Below, piece after piece: positions 1 to 9,747 of a DNA stretch of 64,000 nt (positions are counted from its first letter, which is position 1; each line of letters opens with the position of its first letter). The notes below the pieces were generated by a model. That model was not told the origin of the DNA. It made no database searches and saw only the letters and a list, made by a program, of their open reading frames with translations. Location of the stretch: the NCBI RefSeq assembly GCF_022513635.1, contig NZ_JAKWBL010000004.1, positions 62,001-126,000 on the forward strand. The letters are read 5' to 3'. This DNA is from Paraniabella ginsengisoli. Its GTDB lineage: Bacteria > Bacteroidota > Bacteroidia > Chitinophagales > Chitinophagaceae. Position numbers and translations under genes: made by a program.

Positions 1-1
1 A

Positions 2-1615
2 GGTTTTGAGAAGCATAAAGAAACGATTCTGAAAATAAACACATCGCATCCAACCGGAAAAATAAAAGTTAGAATAAGTGGTAAAAGAGTAAAGCTCAAA
101 CCTGTTACATCTGATGAGGCATTTGCTTCCCACGCCAATGTTTATTATTATGATACAAAGCCAGGTCTGAATTCATTTGCAACAAAGGGAAGTGATTTTG
201 AAAAAACAATGATTACTAAAAACCCTCAATTGCTGATTAAGCTGGCCAAAACAGATATAACTAAATCCGATATAAACATCCAAATAAAAAAATATGCCTT
301 TGCTATTGATAACAAATACAAACAAACAAGCGGAGATCTTATAGCACCGGAAAATGCAAATGTTCCCGACTCTAATATTAAAGCGTTCACTTTAACTCCA
401 TTGTGGAGACCAACACGCAATGCTGATTTTTATGAGATTGAATTTAATAATATGCTCTACTCTCATATAAAAGACACAGCGTTTTTGTTTGACGAACTAC
501 AGCCAGAGCAAGCTTACCATTTTAAATTAAGAGCAGCGAACAAAACCGGATATTCGGACTGGACAATGATTACAGCGGAAACAAAAGTGAATCCTTTACA
601 GTTTGCAATAAAAGGCATTGTAGGCCGCAGCACTGCTGCGTCTCAAGGCGGAGAAGGGGTTAATAAATTATTCGATTTTGATGAAAGCAACAACTGGCAT
701 ACAAAATATGGCATCAACGCCATACCGTTTGACCTTGTGATAGATTTGAAAAGTGTAAACCAAGTTGATAAGCTGCAATATATTCCACGCATCAGTGGCA
801 AAAATGGTTTAATCACTAAAGGGAAGATCTATTATAGCATGGATAAAAAATCCTGGACAGAAGCAGGCGACATTAGTTGGAAAGCAGATAATGATATAAA
901 AGAATTTGCTTTTGCTGGCAAGCCTACCGTGAGGTATATCAAATTGAGCGTTGCGGAAGGCATTGGCAACTTCGGCTCTGGCAGAGAAATCTATGTATTC
1001 AAAGTACCCGGAAGCTCCAGCTATATTCCCGGAGATATTAATAACGATGGCAAGATTGACAACAACGATCTGACATCTTACACAAACTATACTGGCTTGA
1101 GAAAAGGTGACGGCGATTTTGAGGGATATATTAGTAATGGCGATATCAATAAAAATAATTTGATTGACGCTTTTGATATTTCTAATGTTACCACACAACT
1201 CGAAGACGGCGTGAGTGCGGATTCTATAGCAAAGCTTAGCGGTAAACTTGAACTGCACACTAATAAGACTTCGTATAAAACCGGCGATATTATTGAAATC
1301 AAAGTATCCGGCGTAAACCTTGCCAGCGTAAATGCTTTAAGTTTCGCTTTGCCTTACGATGCGCAGGATTATGAATATGTTGGGACAACTACACTTCAAA
1401 CTAAAGAAATGGAAAACCTGACTTATGACAGATTACATACAAGCGGAACAAAAGCGTTGTATCTTACATTTGTAAATATTGGAGATAAGGATCCGCTTAC
1501 CGGAAATGAAGATCTCTTTATCATTAAATTTAAAGTTAAAAAAGATGTGCAGTTTGATCTAAAAGCGATAGAAGGAATATTGGTTGATAAAGATTTGAAT
1601 ACCCTTGCGTTTTAA
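2..1615 (+). CDS. C-terminal part of a GH31-like glycosidase with discoidin and dockerin modules
   Basis: The frame is open from base 2, so the gene begins upstream and only about 537 residues are visible. In order I see a beta-sandwich segment resembling the DUF5110-type end of GH31 enzymes, an FN3-like segment (FELQPEQAYHFKLRA-type core), and an F5/8 type C (discoidin) segment near bases 600-1000. A dockerin-like pair of calcium loops follows (GDINNDGKIDNNDLTSY and GDINKNNLIDAFDIS, bases about 1036-1200), and then a cohesin-like beta domain to the end. The catalytic barrel is not in the window, so the GH31 assignment rests on recall of similar Bacteroidota proteins and is an inference. Role: secreted or surface glycan hydrolysis. 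It converges on the rhamnosidase gene. Confidence 0.6.
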   Translation, partial: GFEKHKETILKINTSHPTGKIKVRISGKRVKLKPVTSDEAFASHANVYYYDTKPGLNSFATKGSDFEKTMITKNPQLLIKLAKTDITKSDINIQIKKYAFAIDNKYKQTSGDLIAPENANVPDSNIKAFTLTPLWRPTRNADFYEIEFNNMLYSHIKDTAFLFDELQPEQAYHFKLRAANKTGYSDWTMITAETKVNPLQFAIKGIVGRSTAASQGGEGVNKLFDFDESNNWHTKYGINAIPFDLVIDLKSVNQVDKLQYIPRISGKNGLITKGKIYYSMDKKSWTEAGDISWKADNDIKEFAFAGKPTVRYIKLSVAEGIGNFGSGREIYVFKVPGSSSYIPGDINNDGKIDNNDLTSYTNYTGLRKGDGDFEGYISNGDINKNNLIDAFDISNVTTQLEDGVSADSIAKLSGKLELHTNKTSYKTGDIIEIKVSGVNLASVNALSFALPYDAQDYEYVGTTTLQTKEMENLTYDRLHTSGTKALYLTFVNIGDKDPLTGNEDLFIIKFKVKKDVQFDLKAIEGILVDKDLNTLAF

Positions 1616-1621
1616 CAACGC

Positions 1622-1659
1622 TTTTCATAGCCCACCATTTAAATGGTGGGCTATGAAAA
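1622..1659. terminator. perfect 38-bp palindrome between convergent genes
   Basis: Both arms are exact: TTTTCATAGCCCACCATTT and its reverse complement, with no loop bases. It starts 6 bases after the stop of the upstream gene and lies before the converging rhamnosidase end, so a bidirectional transcription end is likely. It lacks a classic trailing T-run on either strand. Confidence 0.55.
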
Positions 1660-1663
1660 ATAG

Positions 1664-1694
1664 TTGAGCCGAATAAAATTTCTAATCGGCTCAA
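1664..1694. terminator. second inverted repeat in the convergent intergenic gap
   Basis: A 9-bp stem TTGAGCCGA/TCGGCTCAA with a 13-base loop, flanked by an A-run (T-run on the minus strand on the entry side). It probably helps end transcription of the minus-strand rhamnosidase gene. Confidence 0.4.
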
Positions 1695-1716
1695 AAAAAT
1701 CGCATTTTTAAGCCGA

Positions 1717-4412
1717 TTATCTTTCCACTTCAAACTTATACATTCCCGAACCTGCTTCAACAACAACATATTCAGCTTCTTTTCCAACTACCTTAATATC
1801 CTTTACAGCAGATAATGCTTTACCATTCTCTTTTATTTTTTCAGCATCGGTTGCAGGAATATAAATGGTTGCCTTTGTATTAGCCGGAACTTCCGATTGC
1901 ATTTCAAATCGGGTGCTATCCATATTCCAGCTATTGCTTAATGTGCCGTAATAAGTTTTCAGGCTGGCTTTTGCATGAGCAAAACCGCCGCCAGGATGAG
2001 GTTTTATAAGAATATGTTTGTAGCCTGGGCCGTCTTCATAAGTATCAATACCCACCATTTTGCGATACATCCAGTCGCCGATAGCGCCATACGCATAATG
2101 GTTAAATGAGTTCATGCCTGGTGTTTGAAAAGTGCTATCAGGCTTCATGCCATCCCATCTTTCCCAAATAGTTGTAGCGCCCATTTTTACAGGGTACAAC
2201 CACGAAGGATATGATTCCTGTAACAACAATTTGTAAGCTATATCATTATAGCTATAACGTGTAAGAACGTGACATAAATACGGAGTTCCCAAAAACCCTG
2301 TTGTAAGATGATTGCCGTAGCTCTTCACATTTTCAGCAAGTCTTTCTGCTGCCTGCTTGCGCAATGCTTCGGGAAGCATGTCAAACTGAAGCGTTAACAC
2401 ATAAGCTGTTTGTGTACTTGAAATCAGACGTCCGGATGGGGTTACATATTCCTTATTGAAAGCCGCTTTTATTTTTTGAAGCAATTCGGTATATGCTGCA
2501 ACATCGGCATCCAACTTCAATACTTTTGCAGCATTGATCATTAGTTGCACAGAGTTTGCATAAAAACACTGAGCGATCAAATATTTATCAGTTACCGCAC
2601 TGCGTCCGTCGTTATCATCAAAAGGGCGATAGAAAAGCCAGTCTCCAAAATGCCCACCTGTATTCCACAGATCATCTTTAGTACTGCGGCGCACGCTTTC
2701 TACAAAAGCCTTCATGCTGCTGTATTGTGTTTGCAAAACCCGCTTGTCGCCATAAGCAACATACATACCCCACGGAATGATCGTAGCAACATCAGCCCAA
2801 CCTGCGCTGTTGCCATCTTTGCCTAAAACATTCGGAATTACATGGGGCACCAGGCCGTCAATCTGATCAGCTTCAACATCGCGCATCCATTTAGCAAAAA
2901 AGCTGTTCACATTCATATTGAATGAAGCCGTTCTGAAGAAAGCCTGTGCATCGCCCGTCCAGCCAAGTCGTTCATCGCGCTGCGGACAATCGGTTGGCAC
3001 ATCCAGAAAGTTCCCTTTCTGTCCCCACTCAATGTTATGTTGTAACTGATTGATCAATTTGTTGGAAGTAGTAAAAGTTCCCGTTTCAGGCATAGCGGAA
3101 TATAAAGCAACCGCTTCGAAATTATCTGCATTCAATGTTCCCGGATAACCATCCACTTTTACATACCTAAACCCCTGCCAGGTAAAATGAGGATGGAACA
3201 CTTCTTGCCCTCCTCCTTTTAAGATATAACTGTTTTGTGCTTTTGCCGCACGAAGATTTTCTGTATAAAAATTGCCTTTCTTGTCCAGCACTTCTGCGTG
3301 AGAAAGCGTTACAGAATCGCCTGCTTTACCTGTTATTTTTATTTGTACCCAACCAACAAGGTTTTGTCCAAAATCTATTACCTGCTCACCTGCCGGGGTT
3401 TTAAATATTTTTACAGGCTTGAATGTTTCATGTTTTTTTACCGCCTCATTTACGGTAGCCACTATATTTGAAAGCGGATAGTCTTTCACCTGAACGTTTG
3501 CCCATCCGGCATCATCATAAGAACTCAACTTCCAGTTTCCTTTTTCTTTTCTGGCATCAATGGTTTCTCCATTGTATATCTGCGAATAAGCAATAGCGCC
3601 TGTTTCAGATTTCCAGCTATCATCTGTAACGATAATATCCGATGTTCCATCAGCATAGTCTACATGAACCTGGATTAACAAGCCAAGTATCTTTCCATAA
3701 ATATTACCGTTGTTCTGCCATCCTAAAACACTTCGATACCAACCGTTGCCCAATTCAGCACCAAGGATATTTTTTCCATTTTGCATAATGCCGGTTACAT
3801 CATAAGCCTGGTACTGAAGCCTTTTATTATAAGATGTCCATCCGGGTGTTAGCCAAGCATCGCCAATTCTTTTACCATTAAGATATGCTTCATACATGCC
3901 GTGTGCTGTAATGTAGGCAGTAGCTGCTTTTATTTTTTTGAAGTATTAAATGTTTTTCTGAAAAGTTGGCTGGGCCTGTATTCCGGATCTTCTGCTATTC
4001 CTGACTCGATCCATTTTGCTTTCCAGTCACTTTGGTTGAGCAAACCCATTTGAAAAGATGCAGGCGTACTCCAGGCTGAATTTTTTCCATGATTGTCCCA
4101 GACTCTTACCTGCCACTGATATCTTTCATTACTCAATAAAGGATTTCCTTTATAAGCTACATGTACCGATGAATCTGCCGCAACTTTTCCTGAATTCCAT
4201 ACGGTGTTTTTTCCGTTGGTTACTTTTATCTCATAAGCGGTTTGCAGGGTATTTCGTTGTTTATTTTGTATTTCCCAGCTAAAGCGCGGTTGAGCTGTGC
4301 CTAAGCCAACAGGTTCAGGTTTGTTTTCAACTAATAACTCATGTACCGAAGATTGAGCATGTGCAGACGACAATCCTGCACATAAGGCAAGTAACAAAAC
4401 AGTTTGCTTCAT
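1717..4412 (-). CDS. GH78 alpha-L-rhamnosidase (one apparent frameshift)
   Basis: Hydrolyses terminal alpha-L-rhamnose from plant polysaccharides, probably in the periplasm or at the surface. The start at 4412 gives a signal peptide ending SSAHAQS. The N-terminal beta domains include the Bac_rhamnosid_N segment (MYEAYLNGKRIGDAWLTPGW). The (alpha/alpha)6 barrel carries the GH78 signature DCPQRDERLGWTGDAQAF with the conserved acidic residues. A C-terminal beta domain follows. The frame breaks at a 7-base T run (3933-3939 on the plus strand); adding one base joins the 160-residue N part to the rest and gives 898 residues, normal for GH78. I read this as a sequence error. No operon partner lies directly upstream. 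Confidence 0.9.
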
Positions 4413-4613
4413 TTTACTCTTTTTGAAGTTTAGAATAAAGTATGGCTTTCCAGAAATAGATATAGAAAAAAGACAAGCAAAGCCTAAAGCACTAAGATAG
4501 CTTCATTTATGATTGAACTATCCTGTACTGTCTGTCTGTTAAATATGTAGAATAAAAGTAATTTCATAAGTCGAGTTTTGTAGTCACTTCACCGCAGACA
4601 ATCTTAACTAATA

Positions 4614-5474
4614 TTATCCAAAATAAAGAGGGTTAATAGCTTTTTTGTTATAAACAAAAAGGTAGTTTTTTATAATATACTCTAGTCGAGACGACGAAAT
4701 ATTAATATCTTTAATTGCAAAAACTACAGCTTTCTTCTTTTGAGTTATTAGACCTTTTTGTATAACCGAAAATTTTTCCACTTTGGAAAAGCCTTGCCCT
4801 ATATCGTCCCATATATATATTTTGAAGACATTTTCCCAATTTATAACTCCCGTTTTTTTAGTCCATATACCTTTAGCAGACAATGTAAATTTCTTAGCTG
4901 GCGCTATTGTTTTATATAGAAAATACAAGCCAATTAGACTTTCTATTGCTACAATAATAGAAAGTTTGACCTTTGCGAAAATACTAGTGGAAGAAATGTA
5001 AATTAGTCCAACACAGCAAAAAATAAGAATAGCGTTCTGCATTCTGGAGCCGGTGATTATCATTTCCTCTGGCAATGTGTAATCATATGATATTGCAGGC
5101 TTATAAACCGGATTTCTTAATGCCCTATCTTCCCAAAGTTGTTTTATAAGTTCCTTATCATGTTTACTGCCTATTATCCATTTCGAAGGGAATCCTGTAC
5201 TGAAAAGCTGGCTTTCAATTCTACTTTTCAAGGCGTGCACATCTGCAACATTTTTCAAAGCCCAAATTTCCCATTTAAGGGTGCAATACATGCCGGTTAA
5301 AATCGCTAAAATAAAAGAGCCCACTATTGTTATGATTCCCCACAGCGGAGCAATGCTAAACAGCGTGCTCATTATTATCATAATAATCATTGGAAAACAC
5401 AGCACAATACAAACAGGTAACGCAATCATCATACCTGCCTTCTTAACAGCTTGTGAAACGGTTACAAATTCCAT
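4614..5474 (-). CDS. uncharacterised membrane protein with PH-like C-terminus
   Basis: 286 residues. Two hydrophobic helices near residues 14-65 and two near 145-190 suggest four membrane segments. The soluble tail (about 195-275; FTLSAKGIWTKKTGVINWE) has the strand pattern of bacterial PH-like domains. The start at 5474 is followed directly by a plausible membrane-protein N-terminus. I do not recognise a named family. It lies 28 bases downstream of obgE on the same strand and may be co-transcribed with it. Confidence 0.6.
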   Translation of the reverse strand: MEFVTVSQAVKKAGMMIALPVCIVLCFPMIIMIIMSTLFSIAPLWGIITIVGSFILAILTGMYCTLKWEIWALKNVADVHALKSRIESQLFSTGFPSKWIIGSKHDKELIKQLWEDRALRNPVYKPAISYDYTLPEEMIITGSRMQNAILIFCCVGLIYISSTSIFAKVKLSIIVAIESLIGLYFLYKTIAPAKKFTLSAKGIWTKKTGVINWENVFKIYIWDDIGQGFSKVEKFSVIQKGLITQKKKAVVFAIKDINISSSRLEYIIKNYLFVYNKKAINPLYFG

Positions 5475-5502
5475 TGCAAAACAAAAAATTAAAGCATGTT
5501 AT

Positions 5503-6507
5503 CTATTCTTCTTCCTTTTCATTAAGCGATTTCCATAAAGCATCTTTTAGCTCCATTAATCCTTTTTGTGCAACAGAAGAAATAAAATAATGAGGAATAT
5601 TATTTGGCATTTCCTCGCTGATGGCCTGTTTTAGCTCATCATCCAGCATATCGCTTTTGCTGATAGCGATCAGCATTTCTTTGTGCAGTAATTCTTCATT
5701 GTATTGTTCCAGTTCGTTCAATAACACTTCAAACTCTTTTCGATGATCATCGCTGTCGGCTGGAATCAGGAAAAGCAATACCGGGTTGCGTTCTATATGT
5801 CTTAAAAAACGATGTCCCAGGCCACGACCTTCTGCCGCTCCTTCAATAATTCCCGGAAGATCGGCAATACAAAAACTTCGCCCATCGCGATATTCTACAA
5901 TTCCTAAATTAGGAGTAATCGTGGTAAACGCATAATCAGCAATTTTAGGCTTTGCTGCTGTAATTACCGAAAGTAAAGTAGATTTACCGGCATTAGGAAA
6001 ACCCACCAAACCCACGTCAGCCAACACTTTTAGCTCCAATACTTTCCAGCCTTCTACCCCGGGCAAACCGGGTTGTGCATGTTCCGGAGCCTGATTTGTT
6101 GGTGTTGCAAAGTTGTGATTTCCTAATCCGCCTTTACCGCCTGGCAGCCAAATAACCTGCTCCCCGTCTTCCAGTATCTCTACTTCTTTTTCGCCTGTTT
6201 CTTCATCCATAACAACAGTTCCAAGCGGCACTTCAAGAATAATGTCTTTTCCGCTTCGGCCGGTGCATTTGTTATGCCCGCCGCTTTCACCATCTTCCGC
6301 TAATACGTTTTTATGATAACGCAAGTGCAACAAAGTCCACAGGTTGCGGTTACCTCTCAAAATAATATGCGCACCACGCCCACCGTCACCACCGTCGGGT
6401 CCACCTTTTGCAGTGAACTTATCTCTTAAAAAATGTTTGATACCGGTGCCGCCATGCCCGCTCCTGCAAAAAACACGTATCTGGTCTACAAAATTGCTTT
6501 TCTCCAC
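5503..6507 (-). CDS. obgE: GTPase ObgE/CgtA
   Basis: Essential GTPase acting in late 50S ribosome assembly and stress control. The glycine-rich Obg fold covers about residues 1-160 ([13 protein letters not shown]). The G domain follows with G1 [10 protein letters not shown]3 DLPGIIEGA and the NKSD-like ISKSD motif. The acidic tail NEKEEE ends the protein. Its 334 residues match the short Bacteroidota form without the OCT domain. The frame is intact. The start at 6507 gives the expected [13 protein letters not shown] opening. Confidence 0.95.
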   Translation of the reverse strand: MEKSNFVDQIRVFCRSGHGGTGIKHFLRDKFTAKGGPDGGDGGRGAHIILRGNRNLWTLLHLRYHKNVLAEDGESGGHNKCTGRSGKDIILEVPLGTVVMDEETGEKEVEILEDGEQVIWLPGGKGGLGNHNFATPTNQAPEHAQPGLPGVEGWKVLELKVLADVGLVGFPNAGKSTLLSVITAAKPKIADYAFTTITPNLGIVEYRDGRSFCIADLPGIIEGAAEGRGLGHRFLRHIERNPVLLFLIPADSDDHRKEFEVLLNELEQYNEELLHKEMLIAISKSDMLDDELKQAISEEMPNNIPHYFISSVAQKGLMELKDALWKSLNEKEEE

Positions 6508-6586
6508 GTTCTATAAAAATTGATATGCGGCAAAGATAAGCCTAAGGCTTAAAGACGCGGATAAAAGCTAAAAGTGTTGCTGAAGA

Positions 6587-7364
6587 TCACTGAACACCTA
6601 CGTAATTAAAACCCCGATCCGTGAACTGGTAAACAAGGAACTTTTTTGTTACCTGCTCCTTCTCATCTACCAAAGGGATGAGTAACTTCTTTTTTCTTTG
6701 TCGTAAGTAATTAACTCCAGCGCCGCTCAGGACGATCCACAACGCTAAAAAAATCAAAATCGACAGGTATTGTATGCAGTGTTTTCGTTTTTGTGTGGAA
6801 AATAGAACTTTTGCTTAGGTTATTGCCGTTAATAGCATAAGCCGTAACTGTTTGACTAGAATATTTAGTTGAAAAAATACTATTAGTAATTACCAGGTAA
6901 TGAGGTTTATTACGAATATGAACAGTAAATATTTTAGAGCAAAAGCTTCCAAAATCTTCGGGTGTATTTGGCGAAACTTCAGAGTAGACCTTGCCATTTG
7001 CCTTCCATTGACGAATAGTTTTAAACATGTGGGCCGTTCCGCCTTGCCAGGTATCCCAGCTATATGTTTTTAGCTTTTGATCTGGTGAAATTCTTATAAA
7101 ACCAATACCGCGGCCTGTTAGCTTTTCAAATTTATGGTTAAAAGTAGCAGGATTATTGGTGATCAATTTGATAAAAGTTTTTTCGAATGCTTCCGAATAA
7201 AAATATGTGCTGTCGAAATTGGATCCCCGAAATTGTAAGAGTTTACTATACAGCGCGGCACACTTAGCCTCTTCATTAGCGATGTTGATTTGGGCAAACC
7301 CGTTGATGTTAACAACAAGGCAAACCAAAACAAGCAGGATTATTTTTTTGTAGGTAAGCATCAT
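6587..7364 (-). CDS. exported hypothetical protein (two apparent frameshifts)
   Basis: A signal peptide (VCLVVNINGFAQ) is followed by a mixed alpha/beta protein with no family I recognise. As read, the frame stops at 6711. Two small corrections, near 6709 and in the T run 6690-6695, extend it through LLIPLVDEKEQV to a stop at 6587, giving 259 residues. The extension is supported by its continuous, protein-like sequence ending FTDRGFNYVGVQ. The gene at 14276-14788 ends with a similar-looking tail (LELMVYRVQREDRKLW), so the two may share a domain type; that is an impression, not an alignment. Confidence 0.55.
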
Positions 7365-7381
7365 AGGTTAGAATATTTTAG

Positions 7382-7843
7382 CTACAATTTTTTTATCAAC
7401 TTATCAATTCGCCTTTTATTCTCCTGTTGTAATAGTGAGGGATATAAATTCATTAGTATGTTTATCAAGATAATAATCAAACCAAGTAAGTAGTGAAAAT
7501 TAAAAAATTTTACTAAGGCAAAAATAGTTACGAAACTAAATCCGATTAAATGATCTATTTCAGAAATTGTCATTTCATTTCGTAATTTATTTAAATCGGC
7601 CTTTTCAACTTTCCTTTTTAGTTTAAGCTTTTGATTAAAAAATTTAAAAAATGTATTTTTTACAATCCACTTGAAAGCACCAAGCCCAATAAGTTGGTTC
7701 AGCTTTTCACTTTTAATAAAATTTAGATTTGATAAACCTCTGTCATAGCATTTTGTTTTTCTTATAACAGCATTTATAGTCATTCCAACTATCCAGGAAA
7801 TAAATGATATTGAAATACTAAATGTTAGATATTTATATATCAC
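7382..7843 (-). CDS. small membrane protein, possibly CrtO-like acyltransferase
   Basis: 153 residues with an N-terminal hydrophobic helix (residues 3-25) and a hydrophobic pair near 105-135. The central charged segment LRNEMTISEIDHLIGF, with an E-x2-H pattern before a membrane helix, recalls the glycosyl-4,4'-diaponeurosporenoate acyltransferase (CrtO) family, which acylates glycosylated carotenoids. That resemblance is weak and no other carotenoid gene is nearby. It is 17 bases upstream of the exported protein gene at 6587-7364 on the same strand. Confidence 0.45.
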   Translation of the reverse strand: MIYKYLTFSISISFISWIVGMTINAVIRKTKCYDRGLSNLNFIKSEKLNQLIGLGAFKWIVKNTFFKFFNQKLKLKRKVEKADLNKLRNEMTISEIDHLIGFSFVTIFALVKFFNFHYLLGLIIILINILMNLYPSLLQQENKRRIDKLIKKL

Positions 7844-7956
7844 CGCATTTAAAATTGTAGTTATTGGTTAACAATTTTGCACAATTGTTAAAGAGTGCGA
7901 TTCGAAAAGCTCAGGATAAACTACCACGATTTTGTGCCTCATCCGGCCTTCAGCCA

Positions 7957-7976
7957 CCTTCTCCTAAAGGAGAAGG
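7957..7976. repeat. dispersed hairpin repeat (CTCC..GGAG type)
   Basis: CCTTCTCC-TAAA-GGAGAAGG. It belongs to the same family as copies at 37181-37212 and 46147-46176, and it overlaps the 3' end of the SET-domain gene. Confidence 0.6.
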
Positions 7977-8494
7977 AAGACGGAAATGGAGTTTAAATAT
8001 AATCGGGACGATAAACCGAGCGTGGCAATACCGTTGATAGTAGCACTGAAGCCGGGACAAAAAATTGCCTTACTTTTTTCAGCCGTGTCTAACTTAATAT
8101 TATCTCTTACCTGCCGCCAATAATCACGGCCATAAGAAACAAATATTTCACTACCCGCCGGAATGTTGGCTTTAGCTTTTATAAAAACCCTATTGTCCTC
8201 TTCATGATATTCCGCATTGTTCTTTAATCCACGAACACGTGTAAGGCCCGCTGCATCATTAGCATAGCGCCCCAAAGATTTCAGGTCTTTAGAAGCATCA
8301 ATTACATTTTCATCATCAATGTAATAAATGTAGGGATTGTCTGCATCATCTTCCACCTCAGCCCAGGTAGCCCGGCGGCCAATATATTCAGTTATAACAG
8401 AGCCTTTGGGCACATCAACCGCAATAAATAATCCTTTTCCAGACTGAGGGATGGTTGAGGCTTTTACTTTCAAATGTTTTGCAGGTAAACTCAT
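7964..8494 (-). CDS. SET-domain protein (putative lysine methyltransferase)
   Basis: SET domains use S-adenosylmethionine to methylate lysines. Visible are the GKGLFIAVDVPKGSVITEYIG opening, IYYIDDENVIDA, the pseudoknot variant LGRYANDA with KNNAEY, and the ending EIFVSYGRDYW with the catalytic-type tyrosine. Cysteines of pre- or post-SET domains are absent, as is usual for short bacterial forms. I start it at 8494 (MSLPAKHLK); the longer upstream reading runs through an intergenic repeat. The last 25-30 residues (SRLYLNSISVFLLL) are encoded inside dispersed repeats, so the native C-terminus may have been replaced. The substrate is unknown. Confidence 0.75.
   Translation of the reverse strand: MSLPAKHLKVKASTIPQSGKGLFIAVDVPKGSVITEYIGRRATWAEVEDDADNPYIYYIDDENVIDASKDLKSLGRYANDAAGLTRVRGLKNNAEYHEEDNRVFIKAKANIPAGSEIFVSYGRDYWRQVRDNIKLDTAEKSKAIFCPGFSATINGIATLGLSSRLYLNSISVFLLL
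7998..8040. repeat. dispersed repeat containing GAGCGTGGCAA
   Basis: The segment AATCGGGACGATAAACC followed by GAGCGTGGCAA recurs at 34028-34050, 46302-46330 and, inverted, at 59856-59910. It codes for the tail of the SET-domain protein. Confidence 0.55.
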
Positions 8495-8514
8495 GCAGCG
8501 AATAAATTTGGATG

Positions 8515-8613
8515 CGAATATATTGTAATTGGTTGACAAGTTGATATGTTGACAGGTTAACATGATATGTTCCTTTTCAACTTATCAACTTGTAAACTTA
8601 TCAACTTAACAAC
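8515..8613. repeat. TTGACAAGTTGAT / AACTTATCAACTT repeat cluster
   Basis: Short direct and inverted copies of the CAACTTATCAACTTG motif fill the gap between the divergent SET and epimerase genes. Similar strings occur at 26094-26129 and 19770-19800. They are likely dispersed intergenic repeats; they also overlap the region where promoters of both genes must lie. Confidence 0.5.
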
Positions 8614-8626
8614 GTAATTTTAAAAC

Positions 8627-9706
8627 ATGCATGCATCATTGACTATCTCCCGAATTGAGCTCCATAAAATATCTGTTCCCCTAAAGGAACCATTCATTAT
8701 TTCACTTGGACCTATTTACAGCGCAGATAATGTAGTGGTGGTAATTCATACAGAGCAAGGACTCGCCGGCTGGGGCGAGTGCAGCCCGTTTATGAGCATT
8801 AATGGCGAAACTGCTGAAACGGGTTTGGTTGTAGCTGGTTATTTTGAAAAGGCATGGTTGGGTAAGAACGCATTAGAAATGGAGCAACGCATCAACGAAC
8901 TGGATAGCCTCATATATGGCAACAACAGTATCAAAAGCGCTTTTGATATGGCGCTTTACGATCTGGCTTCTAAAAATGCAGGCATACCATTGTATCAATT
9001 TTTGGGAGGAAGTAAATTTAAAATTATTGCCACAGATTACACCGTAAGCATTGGCGATGCAACAAAGATGGCAGCAGATGCGTTAAAAATTAAAGAAAAT
9101 GGATTTCCTGTTATCAAAGTTAAAATAGGTAAAAATGGTTCTGAAGATGTGCAGCGCATCAAAGCAATACGGGAAGCTGTTGGATACGACATTCCTATTC
9201 GTGTAGACGCTAATCAGGGCTGGGGATTTGATGAAGCCATTGAAACATTAAAAGCACTGGCTCCTTACAATATTCAACACTGCGAAGAGCCCCTGCCGCG
9301 TTGGGCTTTTATGCAATTACCCGAAATAAGGAAACAAAGCCCTATCCTAATTATGAGCGATGAAACCTGTTGTGACCATAATGATGTGCAACGCTTAATA
9401 GATTTAAAAGCCTGCGATCTGATCAATATTAAACTGGGCAAAAGCGGCGGTATTTTTAAAGCATTAAAAATGATACAGCTTGCAGAAGCTGCAGGTATGA
9501 AAATACAGATCGGAGCCTTTCTCGAATCACGCATTGGTATGACAACCTTTGCTCATCTGGCTTTATGCAGCGACAATATTGTCTATTTTGATTTTGATAC
9601 GGCGCTGATGTTTAGCGAAGACCTGGTGGAAGGTGGTATCATTTATAAACAAAATGGTGTTATTGAATTGCCAGACGAGCCGGGTATTGGAGCGAGATTA
9701 AAATAA
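8627..9706 (+). CDS. enolase-superfamily dipeptide epimerase (L-Ala-D/L-Glu type)
   Basis: 359 residues with the capping domain first and then the barrel. The catalytic pattern is complete: the KVKIG lysine pair on strand 2, metal ligands in VDANQGW, CEEPLP and MSDET, and the opposing lysine in NIKLGKSGG. The DFDTALMF motif near the end is the D-x-D signature that, in the dipeptide epimerases (YcjG/YkfB group), binds the substrate amino group. Likely role: epimerising L-Ala-L/D-Glu or related dipeptides in murein peptide recycling. The exact dipeptide cannot be read from the sequence. It is transcribed divergently from the SET gene and followed 42 bases later by the FUSC gene. Confidence 0.85.
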   Translation: MHASLTISRIELHKISVPLKEPFIISLGPIYSADNVVVVIHTEQGLAGWGECSPFMSINGETAETGLVVAGYFEKAWLGKNALEMEQRINELDSLIYGNNSIKSAFDMALYDLASKNAGIPLYQFLGGSKFKIIATDYTVSIGDATKMAADALKIKENGFPVIKVKIGKNGSEDVQRIKAIREAVGYDIPIRVDANQGWGFDEAIETLKALAPYNIQHCEEPLPRWAFMQLPEIRKQSPILIMSDETCCDHNDVQRLIDLKACDLINIKLGKSGGIFKALKMIQLAEAAGMKIQIGAFLESRIGMTTFAHLALCSDNIVYFDFDTALMFSEDLVEGGIIYKQNGVIELPDEPGIGARLK

Positions 9707-9747
9707 CTTTGCTGAAAGAATTAATGGTTCTATCTTAATATTTAATT

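Noticed and set aside
1717..4412. Programmed ribosomal frameshifting to explain the split genes
   Set aside because: The breaks vary in site, lack shared slippery heptamers with stimulatory structures, and occur in unrelated gene families at once.
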